Notes: generated from the letters alone by a model not told the origin. DNA of 64,000 nucleotides from Trichobilharzia regenti (GCA_944472135.2 OX235266.1:16533925-16597924); one strand, 5' to 3'; counted from the first letter of the stretch, positions 27,801 through 42,800 are shown. A program made the numbers and translations.

Positions 27801-30800
27801 TCCCCTGGGCTACCGACGCCATGTGTTCCACTTGAAACAGTGTTAAGTTCGAAACGAAGCTGACTGACTACTGGAATTCTCTGTGTAAATGAAATGAATG
27901 ACTTTTCCCTAGTAACCTTAACTGTGATTGGTTCCCTCCGGAAAATTTTTTTATTTGTCATTGTGTTCAATTGTATTGTTATGAATTACTGCGTTTAATT
28001 AACACTACACTATTCCACTGTCAGTTGTTTTATATTGAAATGAGTAACAAAGGTTAATAAAGGCACTGAAGAACAAAATGCATTGAAGAAACTAAAGAAT
28101 AGAAAAGATATAGTTATTCTACCGGCTGATAAAGGAAGAACAACAGTAATCCTGGACACAGAAGACTACATAAAGAAAGCAGAGGATTTACTCAAAGATA
28201 ATAATGTATATCAACAGTTGACAAAAAACCCTATACAAACATTCGATAACAAAATCAGAACAACGTTAAATAAACTAACGAAATCAGGACAAATTACAGA
28301 ACAAGATCAATGGCGAATGAGATCTAACGGACCCATTTTACCTCGATTTTATGGTAGACCAAAACTACACAAACCGAACATCCCCTTACGACCAATCGTT
28401 TCGCTTCCAGGAACACCAACATATAATCTATCTAGAGAACTTTTCAGGAAGTTAAATTACCTAACAGAATCATGCGACCATTCTATCAATTCGTCAATTC
28501 AATTTCTAGAGAAAATCAAAAACATTCAGGTAGAAGACAATGAAATAATGGTGTCCTTTGATGTCACAGCATTATATACTTCGATTAGTCCAAAACTAGC
28601 AACAGAAACTATGCAACGATTACTCTATAGTGATGAAAACATAAAAACGCAATGTTCAACTTGGATAGAACTCATAAAATTATGCCTTACAACATACTTT
28701 CAATTTAATACTCAAATATATGAGCAAATAAAGGGAGCACCAATGGGATCGCCCATATCAGGATTAATAGCTGAAGCCGTTATGCAAAGATTAGAATTAA
28801 TAGCTCTACCTATAATTAAACCGAAAATCTGGGTACGTTACGTTGATGATACATTTGTAATAATTAAGAGAAATGATTTAGAATATACCCATAAATTAAT
28901 AAACAACATATTTGAAGACATCAAATTCACAAGAGAAGAAGAGTTAGATAACAAAATCCCATTTTTAGATGTCTTAATCAGGAGAACCAACACAGGAAAT
29001 TTAGAAACACAAGTATACAGAAAGTCAACGCACACAGATCAAATACTCAACTATACTAGCAACAATCCAATTACTCACAAAAGAAACTGTGTGCAGACAT
29101 TGTTTAGAAGAATTCAAACACATTGTAGCACACCAGAGTTGAAAAGAATGGAAGAAAGATACTTACAAACGGTGTTCAAGAAGAATGGTTATCCAAAAAA
29201 TTTCATCAAAAAGTGTTTAAAATCGAATGAAAGCACCAACAAAGAACCATCACCAAAGACCAAAAAGCAATTCATCCTACCATATATCAGAAACATCTCT
29301 GAAATAACGGCTAGAATAATGAAACCGTTTGATATAGATGTAGCACACAAACCAGCTGAATCGCTTAATTCTATCTTATGCAAACCAAAAGATCCGATAG
29401 AAAAGGGAGATAAAATTAACACCATTTACAAAATAAATTGTGTGAACTGTAACAAACATTACATCGGCCAAAGTGGGCGTCCCCTTCGAATAAGAATCCA
29501 GGAACACAAATCAGCCGTGAAAAGACATGATATAAATTCTTTAGTATCAATACATTCAGACGATCATGGACATCAATTTGATTGGGATAATGTCAAAATC
29601 TTAAACAGAGGAAACACCAAATGTGCCAGAGAATTCCTAGAAGCCTGGTACTCAAATGAAAACGCAATTAATAAACACGTTAATATAGATGAAATATACC
29701 AACTAATAAGAAGTAAATCAGGTGATCAGAAAGTTTAAAATCCCAATCAATAGAAAACGGTCAATAAATATCTAAAGATGGTTACCGGGAGACTCATGAA
29801 GAAATTTAAATCATTTCACTTTATCCTAAATACTGCGCTGAAGATGTCGTCCAGAAAGACGATGAAAGCTCCGCAATTAAACCAAGGAGCTCAGAGAACA
29901 CCATCAATTCCAAAAGGTTAATAAAGCAGGATTTAATAAATTCATGAGATTTCGGTAGAACTACTCTTCATCTGAATACTCCACATGCAAGGATATATAT
30001 ATATATATACTATTAGATATATAAGACTGATTAGCAAATAAACTATATTGAATTAGTTTGATGATATTAGCTGGTTGGAGGTAATCGGCAGGAAGCCTTG
30101 TCTGACCTAGGTTTCGTGCTACTTGGCACTCGTCAGCAAGGCGTATCTGCAACCTTGAAGGAACACATGTCCTTTCTGAGATTCGAACTTGCGTCACCTA
30201 GTGCTACAGTCAGAGATGGGTTTCGAATTTCAGAAGGGACATGAGTCCCTTCAAGGTTGCAGATACGCCTTACTGACGAGTGCCAACTAGCACGAAACCT
30301 AGGTGGTGTCCAAGGATTCCTGTGGTCGACTGCCTCCAACCATCTAATATCACCAAATCAACGTGCACCGTGATGGCGAGCTACCTAGAATGGTGGTTGT
30401 ATTGCCAACCTGACTGATAGAATTCAGTCTGCACCGAAGATAGGACTAGACACATCATACTAGTTACTAGTGTCATACCAAAAATATATATTTAATTTAT
30501 TAGAATTTAATTGGTGGATGGTGACTAGTAGCAGTGGAATCCAGGATAAGGCGCATTTCGTCCTATTTCGGACTCGTCGGTGGCAGGATATACCTGCATT
30601 CCCCAGTGAGTGATGATGTTCCCACCACCATTGAGGCTTGAACCCAGTGTCCGTAGTTTCAAACGCCAAAGCGTTATCTACTAGACCACTTGGGCCATGG
30701 GAGCCATTACCTCTTGCGCAATAGGTTATATTAATTATTTAGCTGAATTTTAGATTATCCCGTTGATTTCTTGGACCGAACATCCAGACAACGTGTCCCA

Positions 30801-33800
30801 AATAGGATGAAATGCGCTTCTTCCTGGATTCCACTGCTAGTCACTATCCACCGGTTAAATACATCATCGAAGAATCTGCACAAGAAGCCAACAGACATGT
30901 CAACCTGAGACCGAGAGAGCACTTCGGTCCAATCAATCGATGGGAGAATCTAAAATTGTTTTTGAGATGTATTCTAAAGCTTAAGGAATCCTTGGTAACT
31001 AGGTATTTCAAACCATATTCAGGGAATCAGTGGCAGATATTATCTGCACATTTACTCAATAACCTCACCCTACACACTATACAGACCAAAAGAATCAACA
31101 GTGAAAGAATACAAGCCTACTTCATTCATAAAAGCATCGGTCAAAGCAGATATCGTTTCATCTATACATTCACAAAAACACAAAATTACAGTTAATTTAT
31201 ATGATATGGATTACTTCATACCAGTGTACCAGATCCTCTAAGGTGGTGCATGACTCGCGGCTAGATGGAACATGAAGAGCTTCTAGAAACTCTTAGAGAT
31301 CTAGTAGTCAGATCAGTTGGCAGTTAAATTCATCAAACAGTACGCAACTCTAGTGAAAAGGACTAATGGCACAATCGAAAGATCTATATTTAGAAACTCT
31401 TCATGGACAGGACATGATAGTACACACATTTTAAAAGCTTTATTTCAATCCACAATAAAAAGAAGTCATTTAGAACACTGCCCAGTACAACACGAAAAAT
31501 TTGTTCTGACAGTTCAACTGAACATGAATTAAAATCTCTGAATTCTATTTCATCTAAAAATGGATATCTTGAAAAGTTCATTAATAAATACTCTACAGGA
31601 ATAAGCCCTTGAAAACCTATCGAAACAGTTCCGAAAAAAATTGCCCATATGACTTTACCATTTAAAGGAGATGAAATACAGGAGATAATCAAATGAAGAC
31701 TCGGATTAGCTATCAAGTGAGAAATTATTATGCTGTGGAACTCGTCGTGCATAGCATCACGCCTAGGCGAGCGCTTCAACAATCTGAGAAAAATTAGTCG
31801 CCAATCCACGATATTTCAAACTCCTGCGTATATCAATTTGATGAGTATGTTTATGGAAACAAATACACATAGGGCACTGGGTTTAAGCCTCGGTGGTAGG
31901 AACATCATCACTCACTGGAGAATGCGCGTACATCCAGACACCAGCGAGTTTCAAGTAGGACGAAATGCGCCTTATCCTGGATTCCACTACTAATAGTCAC
32001 CATCCACCAATTAACTTCTAATTACATGCTCAGACATCATCGAAGCATCTGCACAAGACGCCAACAGACATGTCAACCTGAGACCGAGCACTTCGGTCCA
32101 ATCAATCGATAGGAAAGCCCAAAATGGAAAATTTGAAAATCCAATCAAACCTCAGTTAAAAATGATGGTAGAAAAAATCAATCTCTCTTCATATATATTT
32201 ATTGATTTACCTGTTCAACTAGATAACTGACAAGTTTTTCATGATTGTAGACAGCAGCCAAGTGTAGCGGTGTATAACCATTTTTATCTGGCATTTCTAA
32301 TACTGTAGTTCTAATCGATGGATCTGCTTCAAACATTAATTGAACACATTCTAAATCATCTTTCATGCATGCATAGTGGATAGGCGTTGAATTATCGTTT
32401 TGTTTAGCCAATATGAAGGCTTTTTTTTCCAGACAAAACTAATGATTCCATTGGAAAGAAAAATATGACAGGAAACAAAACTGTATGTAAGCGAAAATAA
32501 GAATGACCGCCTGACTTATTCATTTCAGTTAAACAGTTATAACTTTTCATCAGGTTTTGCAGTTATATATATATATCCATCCATAATAGTGGAAAGTCAG
32601 GTGTTGTTCTGCCAACATAACACATATGAATTTGCATGCGTCGGTGGTACAGTGGTTAGGAATCTCGCTGACCATGCACATGGTTCAAGGTTCGATCCCC
32701 TGCCGAATCACACCCAATATCGTTAGCCGGCCTGCAAAATTAGGGCTACCGATATCACATGCTGAAAATTTCATACTTCTACGAAGAATACTGTATTTAA
32801 TCAAGCTATAATCAAAAATAAAATTAACGTTAATAACAAAATTATTGTTGTTTAAATAACATCGAATCAATAATAATAATATCAGTGGATTACAGATCAT
32901 TGTGATATATATATATATATATATATATAATTAATTTACGTTTCCAGTGGAACATAGGGGGCTTCAAGTTACAGGACTGAAGTTTTGGAAGCAGGGATTT
33001 TTATTTTTATGGGATGGATGAGGTTGCTAGCCACCTCATGCCCAATTTTCCCGCTTTGCCAGTCTTATTAACAGGCTTAGCGAAGTAGAAGAGTGCGTCG
33101 GCCCGGTGGGGATCGAACCCCAGGCCACATATGTATAGTTGGCGAGTATTCCAATGAATAAAACATCAACGGACATATGAAGCTAATTGCGCCTGCTAGT
33201 CAGATTATTTATAGCCAAGAATATCATCCATGTATCCACATTATTTGAGCTTAGTGTGAGTTGAACCAATTGAAACTATCTGTATTTCTGACTAGTTACT
33301 TGAGCAAACCAGTAATACAATAAAATCAAATAAAAGAAAACTGAGTTTTACCAGTCTTCCCAATAGTTGCTGACCTTTCCATGAATAGATTCGAGGATAA
33401 CATCTTTACAAGCATACTCACTCTTAAAATATCGTTAAGATATGTAGAGATCTACACAGTTCATTCTTGGAGAAACTGAAAAATCTATCTCCCAACATCC
33501 AGTTTACTTCGGAAGGAGAATCAGACATCAGTGAACTTCCATTTCTAAACTGCCTAGTTGAGAGAGTGGAAAACGGACATTTAATTATATCCATATTCAG
33601 GAAGAAAACGCACTCCAACAAATACTTAAATTTCGGATCATCACACCCCATCAGCTCAAAGGTATCGGTTTTTTGAAGTCTTCTTAGACGATCACACTCT
33701 CTGATGATAACGGATAAGAAAAAAAAGGAGAAGAAATATCCAACATTACTGAGACTCTCAAGCAAAATAACTACCCAAAGAACTTCATCAACAAAATCAA

Positions 33801-36800
33801 CACTGATATTAAATATAATCGAAAACGTATTCCTTAAACATGGACCTCAACAGTTGTCATTCCATACAGATCATCAGAGACGACAGACGATATCAGAAGA
33901 GTACTCAATAAGCTCGACATCAGAGTCTTCTTTAAAATATCACACACACTAAAAAGCAACCTTGTTCATATAAAAGACCGAATCCCCAAATATTCTCTAT
34001 CTAGTTGTGTCTATAAAATAAAATGCTTGCAATGTGATGCGATATACGTCGGAGAAACATCTCGAGAAATTAAAATCAGAAGAAATGAACACCATAGGGC
34101 ATGTCTTCGACCACCAAGAAATCCAGTTTGTGGACTAGAAAAGCTTGAAAAATCATCAGTCATAGGTGGTGGTCTACACGCTATAGAATCAGGCCACAAA
34201 ATTGATATTGACAATATTGAAAGCATCATCCAAAAAAAGCATCTCAGAAATCACAAAGAACGTCTAATATCATCAGAAGCACTTCATATCATTAAAGGGA
34301 ATCCAAATTGTCTGAACTGAATAGGAATGATGGAGTAAAATAGAATCTGACGTGGTTACAACACCCCCCCCCTCCCCCATGAAATGATCAAATCGACACG
34401 AATATGATGTAGAAGTTCACTATGCAAACATACACTACTTTTGTAATTGTTTACGCTTATCAAATGCAACGATCTACACCTGGTTTTGTTACCTTTACCA
34501 GTTGGCCAATTTGACAACGCAAAAATGCCCCCATGGTGATGAACGATGATTAAGTTGTTATATGTAAACTAAGTGAATTTTGTAATATACAGAATTACAC
34601 AAGGGTTTTAAGTTAGAAAAATAAGCATACAAACAGAAGTAAGGTCAAATCAAACAAACAAACAAAAGTTAGGTCAAATCAACGGAGTTGTTACCATGCG
34701 AGTAGAAGTGGTTGGATAATTTTCTTTTGTATGCATAGTTCTGGTTCCACCAACTGGATGGCTAGGGCTTCTGCAATGCAAAGAAGACGGAATCGTACTG
34801 TCTTTGGAAGGTTGTTCTTCACTTTTTAGATTACTTTGAAGCAGGAGGCGTTTGTTGAGATGGAATGACCAGTGTTGAAGAAATGTTCGATTATTGCACT
34901 CCTTATATGGCCATTATTTCCTTTCTGTAGGCACACTGGATAGTGTTCTTTTACCCTTTTAGACAGGATGCGCGTTGAACGACCGATGTACCTGGCTCCA
35001 GAGCAACAGGTGAACTGATATATACACATGTGAGTGGTCATGTGCGGAATCTTGTCCTTTGGGTTTCTGCAGATCAGCGGGCGACTGGAGAACACTATTC
35101 TTAGTGTTTCCGCAGGGAACGTTTTCCTAAAGAGGTGGAAATTCTCCTCCTGAGGACGTCACTAAGTAGGTCTCCTTTGAAGTCTAGGTTCATATAAAGT
35201 ATCTTTTTTGGCACGGATGGTGTCTTTTGCTTTTGGTTTTTCTGTTTGATGTTTTTGTCTACGAATCTTGGTGGGTAGCCATTTTGTATGAAGATCTCCC
35301 TCAGGAAGTTTAGTTCTTCTTCCATGGTGTCGGAGCTGCAGATGCGTCTGACGCGAGTGGCAAGGGATTTAATTAGGTTTCTTTTCCGACTGATTGGTAC
35401 CCAGCTGTAGAAACTTGTTAATTGTCCGTTCCAAGTCGGTTTCCTATGGATTGACCTTCTTAAAGTTGTAATTGTATTTTCGTTTGACAAATTTAATGTA
35501 TACACACACACACACACACACAAAATAACCATATGTATTTGCGATTGTACAGCTATAAAAATGAATTCGCCGAAAAGAGACTCTTCGCTGAATTACTTGT
35601 CTTCTGTCTACTAATATATATATATATATAACATATTAATTTTTATTATTCTAAATTTTCCCCCAATATTCGCTTACTTTTACCATATCTGAATTCCCTG
35701 ATGTCACTGCTGTATGCAGCGGAGTTTCGCCTTCACAATCGATTAAGTCAATTAAGTGACTATTTGTCATCACATTCATGCATTCATACGGTTGACTACT
35801 AAGACTTCGTTGTAATGATGATTGAGTTGATGAAATGAATTTCTTTCTCAATTCAATTGATTTATGATTGTTTAATTGACCTTCAATATCTACTGTCTGT
35901 ATAGGATTATTAACTGACGCTGATGATGTACTTTGATGTCTATCTGGTAGGGGTGAACAACTATAATAAAAATTATTATTATTATTATGACTACTACTCA
36001 GGTTGGACGATTGTTTCGGTGTATTTTCAAGTCCTTTCTCTTTGTTCAACTTTTCTTCCATTTGAAATAAAGCATTTAAACACTTGCGACTGACATTAGC
36101 AATAGCAACGTGTACAGGATAGGTAGATTCGAGATCTCGGGCAAATATATTGGCTCCTATGTCCAACTAACCAACAAAATAACAAAAAAAAAACAGAACA
36201 CAAAGACAAATAATAAGAACATTTGAGTACTTTAATGTCACAGCATTGCGTACTTCAATTGTGGTGTCAGCTGTCTGCTAGCCAAAATTGGTAGACAGCA
36301 ATTTACGTCAATGTTTACGTCCCAATTCTTGGTCATGAAAGAAAAACAAGAACAAAGACTGATTCAACAATCAACTACAGCAGACTTTTCGTAGGCAGAT
36401 AAAAATAATCTGAACTTCAAGAAACGGCCACAAAGAGATGAAAGATTAACGTTCAGTGAGAAAACAACCAATCAAAAGACTGTGTTGGTTTGCTTACAAT
36501 AATGTATAATATTGTTAAAACAATTAGTCCCTTTGATAAATTTGAATAAGGCATTAAGAAGACAAATTTCGTGAGATGATATCGTCATTTCGTAGTTTCT
36601 TTACAACCGCTTTACAACTACTAACATGGTTAACAATGATAAAATAAAGTTCATGAAAATTACTCAGTTAAATAAAAAACAAATGTACATACTAATGACC
36701 AATCATATTTAGATAGGTCATGTAGTCCAGGGTAGGCGAAGATTGAAGTCTATTGATTTTTGTATACACAGTTCAGGCTGTATGTGATTAATCCCTCAAA

Positions 36801-39800
36801 GTGCTTCCATCACCTTCAATAACCTTGAATTAGAGTTATGTGAAATAATTGTGAAACAGTCATTAATATTTATTTTGTGACCAGACATTAATAAGTGTTT
36901 TGCAATGGATGATGCTGGATTTCTACCAAGATTAATCGCGTTAGGATTTTCGATATGATTTACTAGCCATTTTGGAACATGTTCTTTTCGACGACATTGG
37001 AACATTCTGTTAGTTCTACCTATATAGGTGTCACCGCAGCTGCAGGTGAACTTGTAGATACAGTTTGAAGTAGAGTCCACAGGATTTCGTCCTTTAATCG
37101 TTGGTAGGTACAGTGATCGAAAATGTTCGGCGAATGACGAAAAGAGATGTGGCGGCGTAGAATGTGCGTTTGATGACTGATCGAAGTCTTTGAGCTGTCA
37201 ATTGCATAATCTGGTCACCCTTGAATGGTAGATTAATAAAGATGGCTTTCTTTGGTACAGAAGCTGTCTTTTCAAGATGTGGTCTATCCTTACCGTGACA
37301 ATTGATGAAGATTTTTGGATAACCATTGGCTAGTAAAATGATATCATCTCGCGAAATTTGTCTTCTTAATGCCTTATTCAAAAGTATAATAATGTACCTG
37401 AGAATCTATAAATATATGTTGGTTTCGTAAATAAACGATCTGTTGCCTAGCCCTTGTCTTCTGCTGTTACAAATTATTCCAAAACTAGCAAAAGAAACTA
37501 TGCAACAATTACTCTGTGTGGATGAAAACATAAAAACGCAGTGATGTTCAACTTGGATAGAACTCATAGAATTAATTATGTCTTACAACATACTTCCAAT
37601 TCAATACTCAAATATATGAACAAATAAAAGGAACGCCAGTGGGATCGCCCGTATCAGGATTAATAACTGAAGCTGTCATGCAAAGATTAGAATTAATACC
37701 CCTACCTATATTTAAACTAAAACTCTGGGTACGTTACATTGATGATACATTTGTAATAATTAAAAGAAATGTTTTAGAATATACCCATAAATTAATAAAC
37801 AACATATTCGAAAACATCAAATTCACCACGAGAGAAGAAGAATTAGACAACAAAATTCCATTTTTAGATGTCTTAATCAGGAGAACTATCATAGGAAATT
37901 CAGAAACACAGGCACACAGATCAAATACTCAACTATAGTAGTAATAACCCAATTACCCACAAAACAAACTGTAGAACTACAGTGTCAAAGACAATGGGGG
38001 AATAATACGTATCATCATCCAAGACTACAGGAAAATTCATTCCATCATATACAAAAAATATCTCTGAAATAACGGCTAGAATATTGAGACCGTTTGAAAT
38101 AGATAAAGCACACGAGCCAGCCAGTCAGCACAATCATCACTTCACTCGATATTGTTCAAACCAAAAGACCCATCCAACAGAAAATGAAAATAAAATTAAT
38201 ACCATTTACAAAATAAACTGTATGCACACAACAGGCATTACATCTGCCAAAGTGGGCATCCCCTTCGAATCAGAATCCAAGAACACAAATCAGTCGTGAA
38301 AAGACATCATATATATTCCTGTTTCATATCAATGCATGTGGATAATTATAGACACTAATGTGATTGAGGTAATGTCGAAATTTTAAACAGAGGAAACACT
38401 AAGAGTACAGTCAGGGATTCCTAGAAGTCTGGTACTAAAATGAATCAGCAAGCGATTAAAAAACATGTTAATACAGACCAAATCTACCAACTGCTAATAA
38501 AATGTAAATCATGTGGCGAGAAAGTTTGAAATCTAAGTCAATAATAAAATGATCAATACAGATGTCAAGAAGATGGTTACCGGAAGACGCAATTCTGTCA
38601 ATCAGTCATGGAAAATTTAAATCAGTTCTTTTTATACTGAAACCTGCGCTGCAAGGGGATGTTGTCCAGAAGGGCAACGAAAGATTCACAACTAAGCCAA
38701 CCAGCCCAGAGAACACCACTTAGTGCAATTAGTGTAATTTTGCCTGTATCATACTTCTATGATTTGACCACATTTATTTTATTCAAAGGTTATCTATAAA
38801 GTTAAAAGAAGCCCCTTGAAAACCATAAGCTTCCGTATAATTTGCTAAGGCCTTAACGATTTACGCAGGACTGCTTGATTTTATGTATACAGAGGAAACT
38901 TCTCCGCTCTCTCCATCTACTTTGGGTATAATTCCAAGTGCAACTGTTTATTTTTATTAATACTACTTTTTCCCTTTTTTGTATGACATTTCAGTAGTAT
39001 CAAAATTTGACCGAAAAATTTCAGAATATAACTGGGCACCAAATGAGAAGTAGACGTGTGTAGTAAAAATAATATTTGCAAAATCTCCGCGAAATTGAAA
39101 TGATTAATTCCAACGATTCCTACCTTCAGCAATCTCGTCCGAACTTCTTCAGGCAAATTAATCGAAATTAACATAACACAAGTTTATGTTCAATCATATG
39201 AGTCATGAAACAGGTATCAGCATGTATAAAAAAAACAAAATTGTATGAACTGTGATCAAAATTCGACCCCACACTTTCAAAAATTAGTCTACTTTTGTTG
39301 AACAATTTTAACAGAGTGTACTTCTCATCAGATTGCGTTCGACTCAAAGTTCATGGTCGGGGATAACTGAATGTGAAATATGTGTGTATGTGCAGTTTAC
39401 AATGGTGTGTATGCGGGTAAACAGTCATAAAACATTTGTTAGCCTCTCCGTAACAAGATACAGACAATCGGGAATTTAGACCAAGTATTATTAATTAGTG
39501 ATACACATCCATTCTTACTTATAAATCAGGATTTGCCATGCATCAGCTAACATCATATCTTCACATCAGTTCAAACTGTTGCGATTCACCCATACGTGTA
39601 GAGCTTCCGCAGTCAATCCTTCTTTATACCAACCAAAACCTTTTTGTAGAACCTCGGTCCTATCAAAGTCGATTTTGTGTCCCGTTTGTATAGAATCCAG
39701 TGCAATCACTGATCTGTATTTTTAGCTTCTTTAAGTCTACAGAGTCTTCGGAACCACATTTAGACATTGTTTATGCTCTTAAGTCCACTCCTATATTTAC

Positions 39801-42800
39801 CTGTATGATAGTTTCTCCTACATATACGGTGTCATAGTCCCCACAACCGATCTGGTACGTAGTACAGTTTTGTTGGCTTTCTTCTTCTATTTTATCCGTA
39901 AGCTTCACTAGAGGTGATGAGCGTATGGTGTTAGTTTGCAAGATCATTTATTTACCTTGCTCACGAATGTGAACAGTCATCAAAGCCTACATGGAGGGCA
40001 CCCTAATGACTATCTTCAATCACCTAGAACTGGTAATCCCCATCGTATATCCATCTAGAGAAATGAACTTAAATATCTAACTAGAATATATCACATTTAA
40101 AACTTTTACACTCGAAAAAAAAGTAATAGTGCCTTTCAAGAATTGCATGTGTTTGTATGTGTTTGTGAGTGATTGTGTGGACATTCAAGGAAAAATCAAT
40201 GAAACATTACTGTTGACTTGTTAGCTGGTTGGACAGAATCAGCAAGAAGCCTTGTATATTGGTTTCTTGTTTGCTCGTATTCATCAGCACAGCATATCTA
40301 TAACCTCTTGGGGATTCAAGATGAAGTCATTCAGTGTTCTAGTCGAATATATCACCAATGAATTACCCTTTTACTTCAGTTCAATTCGGACTTTTTCGTT
40401 GACTGGTTGGACCGAAGTGTTTGGCTTCAGGTTGACATGCCGGCTCAATGTGTGGATGCTTCACCGATGCCCGAGGAGTGAACCTGATGTGATTCGGTGG
40501 GTGTTGACTAGCAGTGGAATCCACAAGGACGTGGGTTTCGTTTTATTTGGGACTCGTCATCTGGGTGTACCTGACACCTACTCTCGTCGTACAAGTGGTT
40601 TAGTGGATAACATTTTTGCATTTGAAATGATGGGTACTGGGTTCGAGCCTCAGTGGGGACGCTATCACTCACTGGGGAGCGGAGGTACACCCAGCTGACG
40701 AGTGTCTCAAAATAGGACGAAATGCTCTTTATTCTGGATTTTACTGCTATGAATCATGAGAACTGTCGAATTTAAATTTTTTTCGTCAGTATAATTGTAA
40801 GAAGGCTTTTTCATCATATCGTGTTATCAACTATAAATCCTTGGGAAGCCGAGTAAAAGTGAGCATCCCACTGTTTTTGGTTAAATGATACTGAGGTTTG
40901 AAGATGACAAACACTAAATGCTTATCCTTAACCTAGTTTGAATTGGCCTGAAGAATAAGGCTTTAGTGTTTTTAAAACGATGGTTGGATGAGTTCGAGTC
41001 TCATTGGAAACATCATCACTAACCAGCTGAAAAGTTTCGAATAGGATCTAAAGTGGTACAAACCTTTCACCACTGATTATCACCAGTCAAAAAACCGCTT
41101 TATCCATTCTAGAATGTACTAGCAACGTATCATATAATTTTCTCACATACAATGCCGCATGCCAAGTAATTCACAGTCGAAAAACTCACGGAATACTTCG
41201 AAGTGAAGATGGGAGTAAGACAAGCTGACTGTCTACTATCTCCAGTGATTTTCCTGATTGCTGGGGGGGGGTAGACTGGATAATGCGACAGACACACAGC
41301 GGGCAGCGACGAAACAGGCATCAAATGGACCCACACAAAAACTTGGAGGATCTGGACTCTGCCGACGATATATATGTCTGATTTCCAACAAACTGAAAGA
41401 TATGCAAGTGATAAAAAGCAGCAAGTCAGCAGAAGAAGAATCCAGAGAAGATAGGACTTTCTTCAGGTGAACATAGAGAAGGCAGAGGTAGGTGATGAAG
41501 ATTCCTGGCCAACAGCCACAGTGACCGCAACAACAACCGACAACAATCAGCATAAATGGGAGGCACCTTCTTCACCTACCTTACCTGGTAAGCATCATTT
41601 CAACTACAGGCGGACGAAGTTGATGAGGATATCAAAGTGAGGATCGGGAAAACAAGGCAAGCTTTCATTACTCTCAAGTGTGCGTGGAGGTCAAGAGCTC
41701 CACTCAGAATCAAAAATAACATCCGGATTTTCAACTCCAATGTCAAGTCAGTCAGTGCTACTTACTATACGGATCAGAGACATGGCCAGCGCGTCATAAA
41801 GAGCATCTCAAACAAACTACAGACATTCATTAACAATTGTCTTCCCTCAATATTCAAGATCAGATGACCAGTCAGAAAAGATCAACAACAGGGATCTCTG
41901 GCAATGAGCAAACCAACACAGCAGGAACCGATTGTGAAACAAATAGGCAGGAAGAAATGGAGGTGGATTGACAATAATCCGAGGAAACCATCAGATGAGT
42001 GACATCACTAGACAAGCCATCGCTCGAGTGGAACCCGACAGAAAGGGAAGCGGCGAGTTGGTCGTCAGTGCGAGGGTGATTTGGAGGAGGTCATGTGAAG
42101 AGAAGATGAGAGCATGTGGGCAGACGTGGAGGCAGTAGAACCGGACGCAATGGAGGCGTGTGAATGAAGCTCTATGTCCCTCTAGGAATTAAAGGTAACT
42201 AAAATAAGAATAATAGGAATGTGAAAAACAATAAAATTCAACTCACAAGTAACTGCATACATTCAACACTATCACGAATACAACAGTAGTGCAATGGAGA
42301 GGCTCCTCGTTCACCTTCTGCATTCACATCCACAATATCTAATTCCAACAATACCTAAAACAGAAGTATGGAAATGTAAAAAAAAAAATAACCTATGAGA
42401 CTCTTAAGCAAGAGTGAAGTTTAAAAGTAGCTGTGTAAGCTATTAAAGAAGCGCGACTTACGCCTCACTCTGCAACAGCTAGCGTAGAATAATGCTCTTT
42501 TCCACGCCAAGTAAAATACTAAATGGCGTCATCCTGGGAAGGATGCTAGATGCACTGGATGCACAATTTCATCAGCTCAGAACAAGCTGGCTTCAGGAAA
42601 GGCAAATCATGTACTGATCAAGTTATATATGTCCAAACCAAGTTCACTTTTAATAGTTTGATAAAAAATTTGGGCATTGCGTGGTATATCATATTCATTG
42701 TAATAACGGTTTTTGTATTTCTCAATGAATGAATGAAAAACAAAACGATATTGTCACTTTTACTGATGTTTCGCTATTTAATGCTAATAGCTTTATCAAA

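Larger units (their letters stand above)
28063..29912 (+). mobile_element. Penelope-like element PLE-A, 5'-truncated insertion with 14-bp TSD
   Basis: The element is 1850 bp between perfect 14-bp direct repeats. It has one uninterrupted frame from 28063 to 29738, then about 174 bp of 3' non-coding sequence with a hammerhead-like fold. The 5' end is cut within the coding region, as is common for target-primed insertions. Two other copies (7480-9108 minus, 36222-38740 plus) are broken. Confidence 0.93.
36222..38740 (+). mobile_element. PLE-A, third copy, interrupted by a solo LTR
   Basis: [10 protein letters not shown] (36230-36260) is motif A, and [20 protein letters not shown] resumes at 37476 after the LTR. 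Then [44 protein letters not shown] and a broken GIY-YIG with NTIYKINC. Ends with a worn hammerhead-like stretch near 38660-38720. The 5' RT part is missing. Confidence 0.85.

Noticed and set aside
28083..29738. Telomerase or other host reverse transcriptase gene
   Set aside because: The GIY-YIG domain, the flanking 14-bp target duplication and the broken paralogues nearby show it is a Penelope-like element.
30812..31195. 127-codon plus frame as a host gene
   Set aside because: The first third is Sm-alpha repeat sequence and the rest has no motif, start context or homologue I recognise.
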